DNA from: Grammothele lineata
Taxonomy: Eukaryota; Basidiomycota; Agaricomycetes; Polyporales; Polyporaceae
Assembly (NCBI GenBank): GCA_002150815.3
Contig: NDFF03000398.1
Location: 372,001-436,000, forward strand
Direction: 5' to 3'
DNA length: 64,000 bases
Part shown: positions 33,655 to 45,419 of the stretch, in pieces
How positions within the stretch are numbered: the first letter of the stretch is position 1
Layout of the letters: each line of letters starts with the position of its first letter
Position numbers and translations under genes: made by a program
The notes under the pieces: generated by a model
What the model was told of the DNA's origin: nothing
Seen by the model: the letters and a program-made list of their open reading frames with translations, nothing else
The model's database searches: none

Positions 33655-36155
33655 ATGTGGCTCCTGAATACTAAAACCGCGAAGCTCAAGTTCTTCGCCC
33701 GTCCGGAGGACGCGCCTGGCTATGCCATCCTGTCGCATGTCTGGGGTGAGGATGAGGACACGTTTCAAAAGGTGCAGGATGCGGCCAAGAAGTGCATGTA
33801 TGACTACGAACGGCGCGCCGAGAGCACGCAGAACTCGAACCGGGGCCGACCACGTCTCGCCCTCGACGAGCTCCCGGACGTCGTCGAGCAGCTCCTATTG
33901 ACCGCTCGGCTTCAGCAGGAGAAGATAAACTGGCTCGAGCATACCCTTGCGACGATGAGTTCTCAACGGGAGACCCGTCATTCCTCCTATCGTCCACCGT
34001 CTCCACGAGAGCCCCATCCACTGGCAAGGTCCCATTCAGAGCCCGAACTTCCGTCTGCTCCACTTCCTCCCTCCCTCTCCCAGAGACCTTCAGACAGGTC
34101 TCCGCCCATTTCTCCTCGCGACCTCGTCTCAGATAAAATCCGCAAATTCCTCATTCGAGCCGAAGACGACGGCTTCGAGTGGGCTTGGGCGGACACGTGC
34201 TGTATAGACAAGACGAGCAGCTCCGAGCTGACTGAGGCGATCAACTCGATGTTCCGTTACTATGCACTCTCTGACGTCTGCTACGTCTACATGGCCGACG
34301 TTGCCAGCGGCAGCGAACAATTGTACCAGGGTCGCGGGAATCCGTTCCTGAAAAGCCGATGGCACAAACGTGGCTGGACGCTGCAAGAGCTCCTTGCGCC
34401 GAAGACTGTCCTATTCATGTCGCGCGACTGGGCCCTGATTGGCGACAAGTACACGCTCACTGAGTCTCTCGAAGAAGTCACGGATATTCCTGCGAAGGTA
34501 TTGCGACGAGAGATTGACGTTACGGATGTCAGCATCGCAGGGCGTATGGGCTGGGCGTCCCAGCGGTCAACGACCCGGATCGAAGACGAGGCTTACTGCC
34601 TGTTTGGGATCTTCGGTGTCAATATGCCGACGCTGTACGGGGAGGGGCGGAATGCATTCTATCGCCTGCAGCAAGAGATTTTGAGAACGTCGGCAGCTTT
34701 TGGCCTTTTTGCATGGGGCGATAGGGAATCTATCATGTCTATTCAGGGTCTGAATGAGTGGAAATCCAAATACATCGATCAAAGACGCAAATACATCACA
34801 AGCGAACTCGGAGAATCAGTACCGAATACCTGGTCTCTTCATGACTATCTCTTCGCTCCATCACCTTCAACCTTTCCCCGAAGGCACATGCTGGTCTTCT
34901 ACCGGTCCGTTTTCAACGAACGTCTGGGGCTTACGACGCCGGATGACGCTAAGGTTGGTATTATGTCTCTGGTAAGAGAAATAGTGACTAGTCTACGCAA
35001 TATCTTCGAGAGCGTAACCTTGGTTTGATATTACAGGGGGTCGATCCTATATCAGTGCTAGAAAAAACCTCAGAAGGCGCCTCATTCTCCTTAGGTCCTC
35101 AGGGTGTTTGTGCTTACTTACCCATACACCAGCTAGACAATTCCGGGGAGTATGTTCTCGCGCTGCTGGCTGGGAACAAATACTCAGCGGGGATCCCGGA
35201 TATTGATTTCATACCCTGGCTCATCCTCCGGCGTCAATCGAACCTGACCTGCCAAGGAGGCGTATTACCCCCCGCCTACGTATGCTCTACTAGTGCTAGC
35301 CACAAGTCCGCCCCGGGGATGAACTGCTATTCGGATCCCCGCTTCCTCTGTATCGAGTCTGAGTTGAGCGCCACTCTCGAGCGGGAGTGGTGTAACATTA
35401 CCATCGCGCCGTGGCCCCAATACCGCGTTTCGGACGAGACGGACTCGGCTCGGGAGCTCATTGCTTCCTTCAGGATAAGCCCATACGCACCTCCGCCGTT
35501 TTACATCGGACGCAATATGATACGGGAATGCGAGAGTTACTTCCGGGTTCAGCTGAAGAGCGTCAAGACTTTTCCCTCACTTCGGAGGAGAGGCGCACAG
35601 CTGGTAACCCTCACATGGGAACCTGAGTGGCCGAGACAATGCAGACCTATACTCGGTCTTGGCTGTTGCGCCCGTGCAGCGGGTATGGACTCGTCAAACA
35701 GCAACCTTGGTCACCACTATTTTTTCTTGAGAGATACCATGCTAGTGGATCCCATCATCCATCATCAGAACTACAAGCCTGAGTCGGGTCCACCGTCAGT
35801 TGTTGGATACAACGAACCGCAATTGAGCCCACTGGCTCAGCCATCTACTGAAATCGAGAACACATGGCACAAATGCCCCGAGGATCACATCTCTCTGGGT
35901 AGGGATGGCTGTCCGTGTCTCGTGGTAGATCAGAGGCATAACATTGGCGCCTTCGGGATCTCCCCGGACGAGGTTGTGATCGTTTTTAAGAGGAGTAGGC
36001 TCTATAAGGATGGAGCTACATTGGAAGTTGCTTTCGAACGCTTCGAGCATTGGCGTGACGTGCCCCATGTCAAAGTGTTTCGTGACATTTGTACTACTCT
36101 TGGTGACTACGTTAGAGACAGAACCAAGTCGTACGATCTTCCATTACGGAATTGA
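33655..36155 (+). CDS. HET-domain protein 1 (heterokaryon incompatibility family)
   Basis: Two coding exons (33655-34971, 35037-36155) give 811 residues; a 65-nt intron (33588-33652) ends 2 nt before the ATG. The HET domain (PF06985-type) starts 'APGYAILSHVWGED' at about residue 20. It is interrupted by a variable segment of about 110 residues containing a short coiled coil ('ARLQQEKINWLEHTLATM') and a Pro/Ser-rich stretch, and resumes with 'FEWAWADTCCIDKTSSSELTEAINSM' (in pieces), 'YALSDVCYVYMADV', 'SRWHKRGWTLQELLAP' and 'FGVNMPTLYGEGRNAFYRLQ'. The C-terminal half (exon 2) is unrecognised but shared with HET2 and HET3 ('FERFEHWRDVPHVKVFRD' near the end). HET domains trigger growth arrest or cell death on non-self recognition in ascomycetes; the role in basidiomycetes is inferred. 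No NACHT or WD repeats. The copy appears intact. Confidence 0.9.
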
Positions 36156-37380
36156 TACTAGTTCTCCCAAATCTCTGTAGAAAATCCCTACATACATGAA
36201 ACCATTCATATGGCCTTATAGGGGATGTCCTTACACATGTCCCAAGGTTCCGCTCGACCACAGTAGACATCCATGTGCGTACATATAAATCTGAGGCAGG
36301 ACTCGCACCGCTCTGAGACCACACGCCTCCGCTCAGAGCGTCCTCACACATCTCGCGGCCTGTATATCATGGGAACCTCCGGAGCACAAATCAATACGAG
36401 CGCAGTATCACACACGGAGTGGTATATGGGGAGCGCATCGAGTTGCTCCGTGAGCCTGCGCGCTTGCATGTGTGTCCATGCAATGAGCGGCGCGGGCCAG
36501 GGCTCCCGGAGGAACGCCGTTGCAACACGTGAGCATACAAAAGGATCTGGAAATAAAGGAGAAACATCTGTTGCCCGAGATATTCTCGTATATGTAGGAC
36601 CGCATCCAAGCTACCATGGATACTTACTCTCCCGCACGTCGTTTGTACTTTTCGACAGGTTGCACGTCGATTAAAGTTGCATCCAAGGAGCTACGGCATG
36701 AGCGGAGTTACGATGGGGATGCATGACGACTGACAGGACCAATGATGACTACTTGCAGTTCGGAGCGAAGCCGATTCAACGTCTCATCCTCGAGCTTGTC
36801 CGCGCCCAAGCGGTCGCGGCGGGGTCATCGCATCTTGTCATTTGTTCTACGAAGAGATGGCGACAGGCGAGCCCGGCGAGTATCTATAGGACGCTATCTC
36901 GGTAAGAACTTAATGCTCTGCGAATAGAATGAGACATGAGCGAGAGAGACGAGATAGATAGACGAATTGAATTGACCTGACTTACTGACGCCAAGGCAAT
37001 CCACGGACCGACGAGCGCTAGACGCCTCTCTCAATGACGTCACGGCGCTCATCTTTGGCCAGGGTCGGGTACGGGCAAGGACGAGGAGCTGATGATCCTC
37101 CTCATTCCCGTGAAGTCAGCAGGGCGTCATAGCCAACGACACAAAATCGTCAAGAGAACCCTCTCAAAGGCTTTGGGACCCGAATCAAAAGAGCAGTCTA
37201 CCTACCCGCCAAGCACACGCAAACCATACCTGAGGACGTCCAGTAGATCCAAGGAATGGTATTGAGGGGGGAGTGTGCGTAGGTAGTGCAGAGCAAGAGA
37301 CACGAAGGTGTGGCCGTCTACATTACTATGACCAATAGGAAGACCGTGTACAATAGGTAAATAGTAGTGTCCGTAACCAA
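36156..37380. other. Intergenic, no supported gene
   Basis: 1.2 kb between the 3' ends of HET1 and cytochrome c. I looked for an epimerase relic like the one beside HET3 and saw none. Short frames only. Confidence 0.45.
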
Positions 37381-37975
37381 TCATGCGCACTGAGGGAGGT
37401 GGTAGGTGAGATAAGGCAGAAGTGAACACGACTAGCATATGACTCACGGCGTCCTTCATCCAGGTGATGAGGTCGTTCCGGTCCTTGTCCTTCTTGAGAC
37501 CCGCGAACGCCATCTTCGTACCAGGGATGTACTGTGGATGGTGGAGGGGGACCGCATGAGAGGCAGTCCAGAGCACTCATGACGTGGCAATCAAACGCAC
37601 CTTTTTGGGGTTCTCGAGGTACTCGAAAAGGGTGTTCTCGTCCCAGGTAATGCCCTTGCTCACGTTCGCTGCCGTGTACGAGAAGCCCTCCGCCTGACCG
37701 GTCTTACGGCCGAAAACACTGAAAGACGCAGACATGTCAGCCACTAGCGTCGGGGACGTCCCCCGCCAAACGAAAGCAAGACATGTACGCACCCGTGCAG
37801 GTTGGGGCCGACCTTGTGGGGCTCGCCCGCACCGACAGTGTGGCACTGAGCGCAACGGGTCTTGAAGAGACCAGCACCCTTGGCAGCGTCACCTAAACGC
37901 AGAATGCAGCAGTTAGCCGAGGGTGCACAGCAGCGAAGAGCGTGTCAAACGCGTCGTACCAGACTTGAAAGGCAT
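37381..37975 (-). CDS. CYC1: Cytochrome c (mitochondrial electron carrier)
   Basis: Mobile heme protein of the intermembrane space that passes electrons from complex III to complex IV. Exons on the minus strand: a 16-nt first exon (37960-37975, MPFKS plus one base), then '[24 protein letters not shown]' with the CxxCH heme site, 'KVGPNLHG', a third exon '[22 protein letters not shown]' and '[10 protein letters not shown]', then '[14 protein letters not shown]' with the axial Met, '[12 protein letters not shown]'. The last exon is predicted to supply only Cys-Ala and the stop at 37381-37383. Total length about 107 residues is normal. Intron phases are supported by the unbroken cytochrome c sequence. 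The tiny first and last exons are the only oddity. Confidence 0.93.
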
Positions 37976-38500
37976 GTCTATAGGTCTATGGGTCGTAAGA
38001 GGGAGATTAAGGTGGGGTAGATGTACAGTGAGGCGGGACGAGGTGGTAGTACGGTGACGAGGGCAGAGCCGTCTCAAATTTCGATTATAAGTGGCCCGCG
38101 TACCGGTTTCTCCCGTGACCGGGCCCAGCCAATCCCACGGCTGCTATTCGCTGGCAAGGCCAGATTCGAGCCGGTGCGATGTGGGGGTCCCGCAATTTGC
38201 CGGAGCGCCCATCCACCGCCGGAGCGGGCGCTCGCGCTCACTCGCGGTCCGCGAACGAAACCGGACCGCTCCCCGAACGCGTTGGGCGCCTGAGCGAGAG
38301 GGGAGAGATCACGCCGTGGGAATGTTACACGCGCAACGCGCATAGTGTGGGAGAATTATTCGGACTCCGCTCAGCCGTTGTTTACCATTGCGCCCCCACC
38401 ACCGCGCGCGACGGCGAGCGCGTCCCCCGTCCCCTCCCGCCCCGCCGCACGCGCTGACCCGACCACGCCCACCGTCGCACGCGCCTAACGCGTCGCGCCT

Positions 38501-40604
38501 ATGACAAGCTCGAAGACCGTAACTATTGAAGTCGCCGGACCCATGATACCCTCCCAGCCACCGCCTGGTAAACGCAAAGCCACCGAGGATGTAAACCCGC
38601 TCGCGGCGACAGCAGGCAAGAAGCTCAAGCGGGAGGTGCGTTGGGATGCGAGTGCATCTACAAACACGCGGTCTAACGCGTTCCTTTGTAATGTAGGGCT
38701 CGAAAGCAGGCTCGTCGAACAAACGCAAGCGTGAGCCCTCTCCCGTAGTTCACCAAATGCTCGCTTCGTCAATGCTAACTGCTTTTTGAACGGCAGTGAA
38801 CGGCGAGGAGCAGCCGGGAGGTCTCGTCATTGTGCGCGCACCCGCGCCCAGCAGGTCTCTCCAGATCGAACCTGTCCCAGCAGAGCCGCGCGCGCCCTCT
38901 CGCTCCTCTTCCACCCAGCCCCCCACTCAGTCCTCTAAGCCGCCGTCGAAGAAGTTACGCGCAGATGGGTCGTCGCGGAGCGTCGGGAAGTCGAAAGACC
39001 GGGACGTGTATGCGGCCGCGACACGGGCGGACCCCGAGGTCGATGAGGACGTGCGCCAGATGCAGACCGAGGCGGACACGCTTCGCCGACGTTCTCAGGC
39101 AGCGAGCCAGGCAGGTGCGGACGTCGACTTCCCGCCGCGGACACCGAAGGCGGCCGTGCGCCGGAACATGAGCATCGACACGACGGAGCCGATCGCGGAG
39201 GCGGAGACGCCACGGATAGAGAAGAACAAGATGATGCGGGGCGAGACAGGGCACAGGAGGAGGTCGTCGGTCAGCCGTGGTAAGCGCATCAGTTCTAGCT
39301 ATGAGACGACCGGTGTAATATGTGAGTGGCACGTCCCTCTTCTTGCTTCTCGGGTCCCCTTTGTCTGCCGCCTTCGCCCGCTGTATCCTCAACCACGCGT
39401 ATTTCAGCGCATCCGCACACGTCGGTGTCGGTCTCAAGTTTCTACAAGCATATAGACAGCGAGCTGCCAGAACCGCAGCGCGCACGACAGCTCCTCATAT
39501 GGTGCTCGAACCGAGCAATGAACGAGCTGGCGGACCAGGCGCCCCAGGCGTCATCATCAAGACAGAAGGCGGCCAACTCTGGCAAGGACCCCCCGGCGCT
39601 GTCCGCAGCTCAGACTGACCTCCTCAAGCGGACACAGGAGAGCATGATCCGGATGCTCGCAGAGAAGAAGGTGGACACGAATGTGTACGGCGGTTCGGGG
39701 TCGCAGAGCGATACTCAGCGGCCGCTCAAGGAGAACGAGCAGAACGTGAGGAATCGGGCGCGGGAAGCACGGTTTAACGGACACATACAGCGGTGCGCTT
39801 GCCTCCTCTTCACGCCGGTACGCCCCGGGCGTGGCTGATTTGGCGAGATTCTAGGTCGAAGCAGGAGGCTGACGCGTGGAAGGAGCTGACGGACTCGTAC
39901 GATACACATCGGAAGTCTGTCCACGCGGACATGGAGAAGCGGAAGCGGGCGTTGGCGTCTGCCAAGTCCAAGGGCAAGGAGCGCGCGTCGGAGGCGGACT
40001 TGGACGACTGGGACGTGGAGAGGCGAGATCTGCCGGAGCAGTTCCTATCGAGTGGGAGTGTGGATCGGGCGCGGCGTCTCTTGTCTGATGACTCGTCTAA
40101 GACGAGTTCTCTCCAAGCCCAGCTGAAAGAGCTGGAGTACACGGTGCGTAGTGTGTTCGCTGGATTGGGGGCGGGGGACTCATACAATTGTTGCAGATGG
40201 ACCGATTACACTCCTTCGCCAACTCTGCACTACAAACGACCCGAGTATCCGAAGCGGACCTGGACCGCCGCTTTGCCCTACTCAACATCTCCCTATCATC
40301 CCGTTCACAACCTACTTCATTACACCCGGACCCTACCGCCCTCTCATCGTACATACCCCCCACACAACCCCGTCCTCCAACTACGGACCCGCAAGACCTT
40401 CTCCGCGCACTATCCAGGATCGACGCAGACCGGCCACAGACGCAAGTCGGAGATGCCGCACGACGCGCCGTACGCGAAGTCCAACGAGCGGCCGACGCGT
40501 CTGCGGGCATGGCGGAGCGGCGGCTGACTGGTATTCCACCACCCACCCCTCGCAAACCGCCAGGAACGCCGCGACGAGCGACGACGCCAGGGAAGGGGAG
40601 ATGA
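38501..40604 (+). CDS. DSN1: Kinetochore protein Dsn1/Mis13 (Mis12-Mtw1 complex)
   Basis: Subunit of the MIND/Mis12 complex that links centromeric chromatin to the Ndc80 complex in the nucleus. The N-terminal third is disordered, Lys/Ser/Pro-rich (GKRKATEDVNPLAA..., RAPAPSRSLQIEPVP...). The Mis13-specific domain begins 'HRRRSSVSRGKRISSSYETTG', continues after an intron with 'PHTSVSVSSFYKHIDSELPE' and 'RARQLLIWCSNRAM', the most diagnostic stretch. A helical region with 'SSKTSSLQAQLKELEY' (coiled coil) follows, and the tail is Pro-rich ('TGIPPPTPRKPPGTPRR'). The RRxSS stretch before the domain is where Aurora B sites lie in homologues. About seven exons. The start is the only in-frame ATG before the basic N-terminus. 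Confidence 0.88.
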
Positions 40605-41182
40605 CCTTGGCGTACACTTCTACTTGCAGCTGCTTGCCACTTTCATCTACCTTATTGTAGTAGACACTCTCCTTACCTTCGCCCCCGCCCCCCGCTCGTT
40701 TCGTCCTGCGCCACTTTCGTTCGTTTTGTGCTGTTCTCCGTCGTTCCTCGCTGTGCCCGGCCTCCGTCGCTGCTGTTGCTGCTTCCATCTCGGTCGATTT
40801 GTGTCTGGCGTGACTACTAGTAATGAGCCGGCCGTCCGTTAGGGATGCCGGCCAGAGTCTGTACTTCTGTATTGGATATTTACGACAGAACGAGATTTCC
40901 TTTCCTCTCTCCGTTCATGTTCCGTGCCTACAGACAGACGAGTGGGAGAGAACACGAGATAACACACGATTTCGCGGGTCCAAATATTCACGACACCGCC
41001 CGGGACCAGACGATCAGCACGGCGTGGTTCCGTGGCGCGCGTGCGTCACCGCCGGCCAAGGTCACCGCTCACTGACAGTGACACCAGCGAATACTTTCCA
41101 CACTTCCACGTCCTGCCCCGTCTCACTCTACGCTCGCACCTATTTTTCTCGCGTAAGGCCGGGCAGTATATCGGAGGCTCGA
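40605..41182. other. Intergenic between DSN1 and the DHHC gene
   Basis: Same-strand spacer of 580 bp, pyrimidine-rich just after the DSN1 stop. No additional gene seen. Confidence 0.5.
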
Positions 41183-42831
41183 ATGTCGCGGTGCTGCACG
41201 CGGTTCGTCTTCCGCTGCTTCAAGAAGCTCGAACGCCTCGGGGACCGCATCGCGGGCGCCGCAGGGCCCGTGTTCGTCACTCTCGCCGTCGTCCTGCTCT
41301 CTGTCGGCGCGTTCTGCTTCTGTGAGCATCTCTCATATATTCGTGTCCACTTGCTTGTCTAGTGCTGACGGTGACACGCTCTTACCCTCCGCCCGGCCCT
41401 CGTCGTTCTCGTTCCATCATGTCTCTCGTCCGCGTCCGCCTATACGCAACGCGCAGTCAACGTCGTCCAGCCCTCCCTCCCCTGGCCGTGGCTCACAACA
41501 CCCCTCTGCGCGCTCGTCGCGCTCAACCTCTTCGTGCACTACTACCTCGTGTGCACCGTCCCGCCAGGGTTCGCGGACGATCCCCCTCCCGCTCCCGGTT
41601 CTGGTTCTGGCTCCGGGTTATTGTGGGCGAAGAGGAGGAGCGCGAAAGGAGGGGGCGGGGGAGGGAGGATATTGACAGGCGGGAGGGGAGGCGTGAGGTG
41701 GACGGAGGAGGCGAACGTGACGAGCGCGGCGGTGACGAAGTGTAGAAGGTGTGGGGAGATGAGGCCCGAGGTGAGTGTGTGTCCGTCTTCGTCTCGGGTG
41801 CTCGTCTGCGTCGTGAGCATGGCATGGTTTGGATGGGTTGGGCTGAGGCGCGGCGGTGTGGGCGCGAGAGGGCGCACCATTGTAGGATATGCAACAAGTG
41901 CGTGCTCAAGTACGACCATCATTGTCCGGTGAGTGCGTGTGCTGTTTGTTCGCGCGAGGGAGGGGTTCGTGTACCGACTGACGCGTCGTTTGTTGCAGTG
42001 TGAGTGTCTCATGAATCAGGGCTCGCACGTCGAGGAGGAGACCAGGGCTGAACGCGTTCCGCCGTAGGGATCAACCAGTGTGTGGGCATCAACAACGAGC
42101 GACATTTTGTGCTCTTTCTGTACGTTCTCCCAGCTGCGTCTTCTGTACTGTCTTCTCCTTACCGTGTTCACCCACAGCGTGTACATGGTCGTAGCTACCG
42201 CGTGCTACGTTGGGTTCGGATGGCGGCACGTCCTGCTCGCCCTTGGCTGGTTCGATGTATGCGCATTCCTCCACTTCAGCGCGCCCTCCAAACCAAGCTC
42301 ACGCCGTCTCTCTACGCGCAGGAACCATGGCCGTACGTCGCACCTCCAATCTCGTTCTTGATGACATACCTCCTCGCGGCGGTGCTGTGCATGGCGGTCA
42401 CCGCGATGGGCGGCTGGCACTTGTGGATGATCGCGTGCGGGGAGACGTCGGTCGAGAGCCAGGACAACGAGCAGTATCGCCGGTTTGCTAGCCGCCGTGG
42501 AGAGGTGAGCTCGCGTCTTTGATGATGCGAGATTTGCGTGGTGGCTGATGGGTCGGTTTGCAGACGTTCGTGAACTGCTACGACCTTGGATGGAGGAAGA
42601 ACTTGGAGTTGTTCTTCAACGTAGGGAAGGACGGCTAGTGAGTCCTTCACCTCCACGTTTGGAGCACTCAGTTGAACCCGGTTTCTTTCAAGTCCGTTGT
42701 ACACGCTCTTCGTGCCCTTGCGCATAGAACCCTACACGGATGGTCGATCGTGGGCGCGAAAACCCGGGTTCGAGCGCCACCTGGGTGTTCGTGCGGGCGA
42801 AGAGCTCACTGACGAAGAAGACGAAGCATGA
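41183..42831 (+). CDS. DHHC-type palmitoyltransferase (Pfa3/PFA-like)
   Basis: Integral membrane S-acyltransferase that transfers palmitate from acyl-CoA to cysteines of target proteins. Exon 1 (MSRCCTRFVFRCFKK...) holds the first membrane helix 'VFVTLAVVLLSVGAFCF'. Next comes 'LTTPLCALVALNLFVHYYLVC' (helix 2), followed by a Gly/Ser-rich cytosolic loop. The zinc-binding cysteine-rich domain 'KCRRCGEMRPE', 'RAHHCRICNKCVLKYDHHCP' then 'WINQCVGINNERHF' contains the catalytic Cys of DHHC. Helices 3 and 4 are near 'VYMVVATACYVGFGW' and 'SFLMTYLLAAVLCMAV'. 'TFVNCYDLGWRKNLELFF' near the C-terminus is the TTxE/PaCCT-like region. The intron between DHHCP and WINQ can be removed in frame only if a single base (41999) is kept as an exon. 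Eight or more exons. N-terminal exon 2 boundaries are less certain. Confidence 0.9.
41999..41999 (+). other. Predicted one-nucleotide exon (T) in the DHHC gene
   Basis: Exon ...CAT CAT TGT CCG ends at 41928. Intron 41929-41998 (70 nt) starts GTGAGT, has the branch-like CTGAC and ends TTGCAG. One base, T at 41999, remains. A second intron 42000-42067 (68 nt) starts GTGAGT, has CTGAAC and ends CCGTAG. The next exon starts GG ATC AAC CAG. CCG + T + GG ATC gives Pro-Trp-Ile-Asn-Gln, the invariant continuation of DHHCP. Skipping the T shifts the frame. Confidence 0.7.
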
Positions 42832-43623
42832 ACGGCGGGAACGCTTCCTCTTACATCGCTATCGACGCTATCGTGCTTTCTGTACGATTTGTAGAGAGTG
42901 AGTGCGTCCCGTTCTTGAATGAGCGAGAGGATGAAATTCTGCCGGGGCCATACGACCCTCCGGGGCGGTCGTGCGCGTCCTTGTGGTGCGTGCGACGCTC
43001 GGGGAGGAGAATGACTTACGTCCGGCTTAAAGATGCGCGCACTTCCTGTGTGGCGTTGGTTCCCTGATCGTGTTCTTTCTTCTGTAACGGTGTGGGCATG
43101 TGCTGATAGAGGTCTTCTATGAAGCAGGTATACTTGGTTATTATCAATGGACTAATTGGTATGGACGATCGGCCTCTAAATACATATCTGACGCTATCTT
43201 ATTGGGCAAGAGTATTTTAAGTCGAACGATCGTCGAAGACTGTGTACTCTAGCTGAGACTGGGGAGAATATTCTTCTCATGACGCACCGCATTCTTCTTC
43301 ATGAGGTGGCAAGATCTTTCGACGTTCCGTGTGTTTCATCGTGGTTCTCGAACACTTCTCCTCCGCAGCCTTTTCGCTCGAGTCGGTCTGGGTCGAGCGT
43401 TGACGAGGTACGGGCATAGCGGCCCTGGGGGCCCGTTCCGGCTCGCCCGCGGAGCGCGTGATGACGTCAGGACGACGTGCCTGCAGCAGAAACTTCGGAG
43501 ATGCGATAAGATTCAGCTACCCGACTCTAAGTACTTCTTTGCCGTCCCCGTTTCGCCCCGCGCCGGACTCCTCTCTCTCCTCCCGCCACTCCCTCCTAGC
43601 CACTTATCATCTCCTCTGCAAAC
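42832..43623. other. Intergenic, promoter side of the aldose epimerase
   Basis: 790 bp. The part at 43120-43260 is AT-richer, with two CCAAT-like boxes (TTGGTTATT and CTAATTGG). No gene recognised; the leader just before 43624 is C/T-rich. Confidence 0.45.
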
Positions 43624-45419
43624 ATGGCCGACTTTGCGACCGCCGCCGGCTTCACCCCTATCCTCCTCGCCCTCCCAACCCTCACACCCTCCCTTGCTGT
43701 CGAGGTATGTCCCTCTCCGTCCGGAGAGCGTTGCCACCGACATCGCGCCCCAGATCCTGCCCGCCGGACTCACCCTCCACCGTCTTTTCGTACAAGCAGA
43801 TGGAAAGGTGCGTACCCACTCGTATCGGCATACCCCACACCCTCCACTCACGCCCCTACCCCGCATTCGCGCAGACACACGACATCCTGATCGGGCCCGA
43901 GAACCCTACCGGTCACCAGACCCAAAAGTACACCAACACCATCATCGGCCGCTACGCCAACCGCCTCCCCGTCGGCGCCTTTGCCGTTGAGCGTAACGGC
44001 ATCCAGTCGACGGTCTCGCCCCAGCCTAACGAGAAGCCCACGGTGTCCCTCCATGGCGGCGTCAAGGGCTTCGACCAGTACCTCTGGGAGCCACTCCTCG
44101 ACCCCAGTGCTTCCGAGCTCTTCACGCCCGCGGAGCAGACGACGATTCAGACGCGCCTCCCGGCGTCGATGATCTTCCGGAGGGTGTCAGAGGACGGGGA
44201 GGAGGGATACCCTGGGAAGCTCCTCATCGAAGCTCTCGTCGGCCTTGCGCAGCCCGAGGGGCCCCCGAACGTCGTCAACGGAGGGAACGAGTTGAACTTG
44301 GGGAGTGTGGTGCTCGTGTATCGGGCGAAGTTGTTGGACGAGCAGAAGGTGACGCCGATTAACCTCACCCAGGTACGCTCGTCCTATGGTTGTACCGCCT
44401 AATATCCCTCTGACGCGCGTGTACTCGGACGGGGACAGCACTGGGGCTTCAACTTGGACGCATCGCTGCAGCAAGGTCCGGAGACGCTGAGCGTGAAGGA
44501 TCACAAGATCTCAATCAAGGTACGTACCCCGCCTCGTCCCTGTGTATACCCCAATCCCCGCCCTTTTCAGTGCGTACGTACGTACCACTTATCCGCTCCC
44601 AGGCCGACCACACCATCGAACTCAACGCCGAGGCACTTTCTACGGGCAACCTCCTCGCTGTCACAGGCACCCACCACGCGCACGCCGAGAAGACGAGCGG
44701 GCGCATCGGCGAGGCGTTCCCCGCGGCTGGATACGGTACGTTCCTTCTCCGCGCTGCCTGCGCTCGCGTCACGCGCTCACGCCTCTACTCGGATCCCGCT
44801 TACGGTCCATGACACAACGTCTCGACCTCGACCTGCCCCCGCACTCTAACAGACGAATTCTATGTATTCTCTCAGCGTCCGACCCCGCCACCGCCGTCGG
44901 TCATGCCCGCATCGGAGCTCACGCCAGAGCTCGACCTCGTAGGCGCCGCGCTCACGCGCGACGGCCCGGGCGCGGACGACGTCGTGTCCCTCGCGGGAGG
45001 ACGGAGCGGCCTCCGCATTAGCTTCGCCACGAACCGTGAGTACTGACAATCGTCTATCCAGCTCGCTTGTGTTGTGCTCACAGTGCCCGTGATTATGCTA
45101 CAGAACCCGGCGTGCAGTTCTACTCCAACAACCTTACGAAAGCCGAGCTCGGCGCGCGGAAGAAGATCCATGGTGGTTCGGGCGCCGTCGGGGACGGCTA
45201 TACCCCAGGCAGTGCGTCTTTGTCTTTCTACCATCTCTCTTGGTATACGCCGTGCTGATCGGCGCGGCTGCAGCGGCGGCGTTCCTCGAGTTCCACGCGC
45301 CCCTCGCGGCGTGGATACACCCCGGGACGCGCGGGCCGACGGGCGAGGACACGCTCCTCGCGTCTGGGGAGGTGTACAATAACTCGACGCGGATGGACGT
45401 GTGGTATAAGACGCCTTAG
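43624..45419 (+). CDS. Aldose 1-epimerase (galactose mutarotase-like)
   Basis: Interconverts alpha and beta anomers of hexoses; beta-sandwich fold. Exon 1 codes MADFATAAGFTPILLALP. Then 'GLTLHRLFVQADGK', 'HDILIGPENPTGHQTQ' and 'YTNTIIGRYANRLPVGAFAV', the substrate-binding NR motif region ('GRxANR'). Later exons give 'TVSLHGGVKGFDQYLWEP' (HGG with the catalytic-region His), 'PINLTQ' / 'HWGFNLDAS' (family N-x-T-x-H-x-Y-F-N-L block), 'LAVTGTHHAH', 'DEFYVFSQRP', 'EPGVQFYSNNL', and the end 'NNSTRMDVWYKTP'. In most family members 'TEPGVQxY' carries the catalytic Glu, here EPGVQF. About nine exons. Intact. A deleted, mutated copy lies at 48640-49260. Head-to-head/tail spacing to HET2: their 3' ends face each other, 350 bp apart. 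Confidence 0.9.

Noticed and set aside
41929..42067. One long intron instead of two introns around a single T
   Set aside because: Joining 41928 to 42068 gives CCG GGA TCA, which loses the invariant Trp and shifts the frame through the rest of the DHHC domain.
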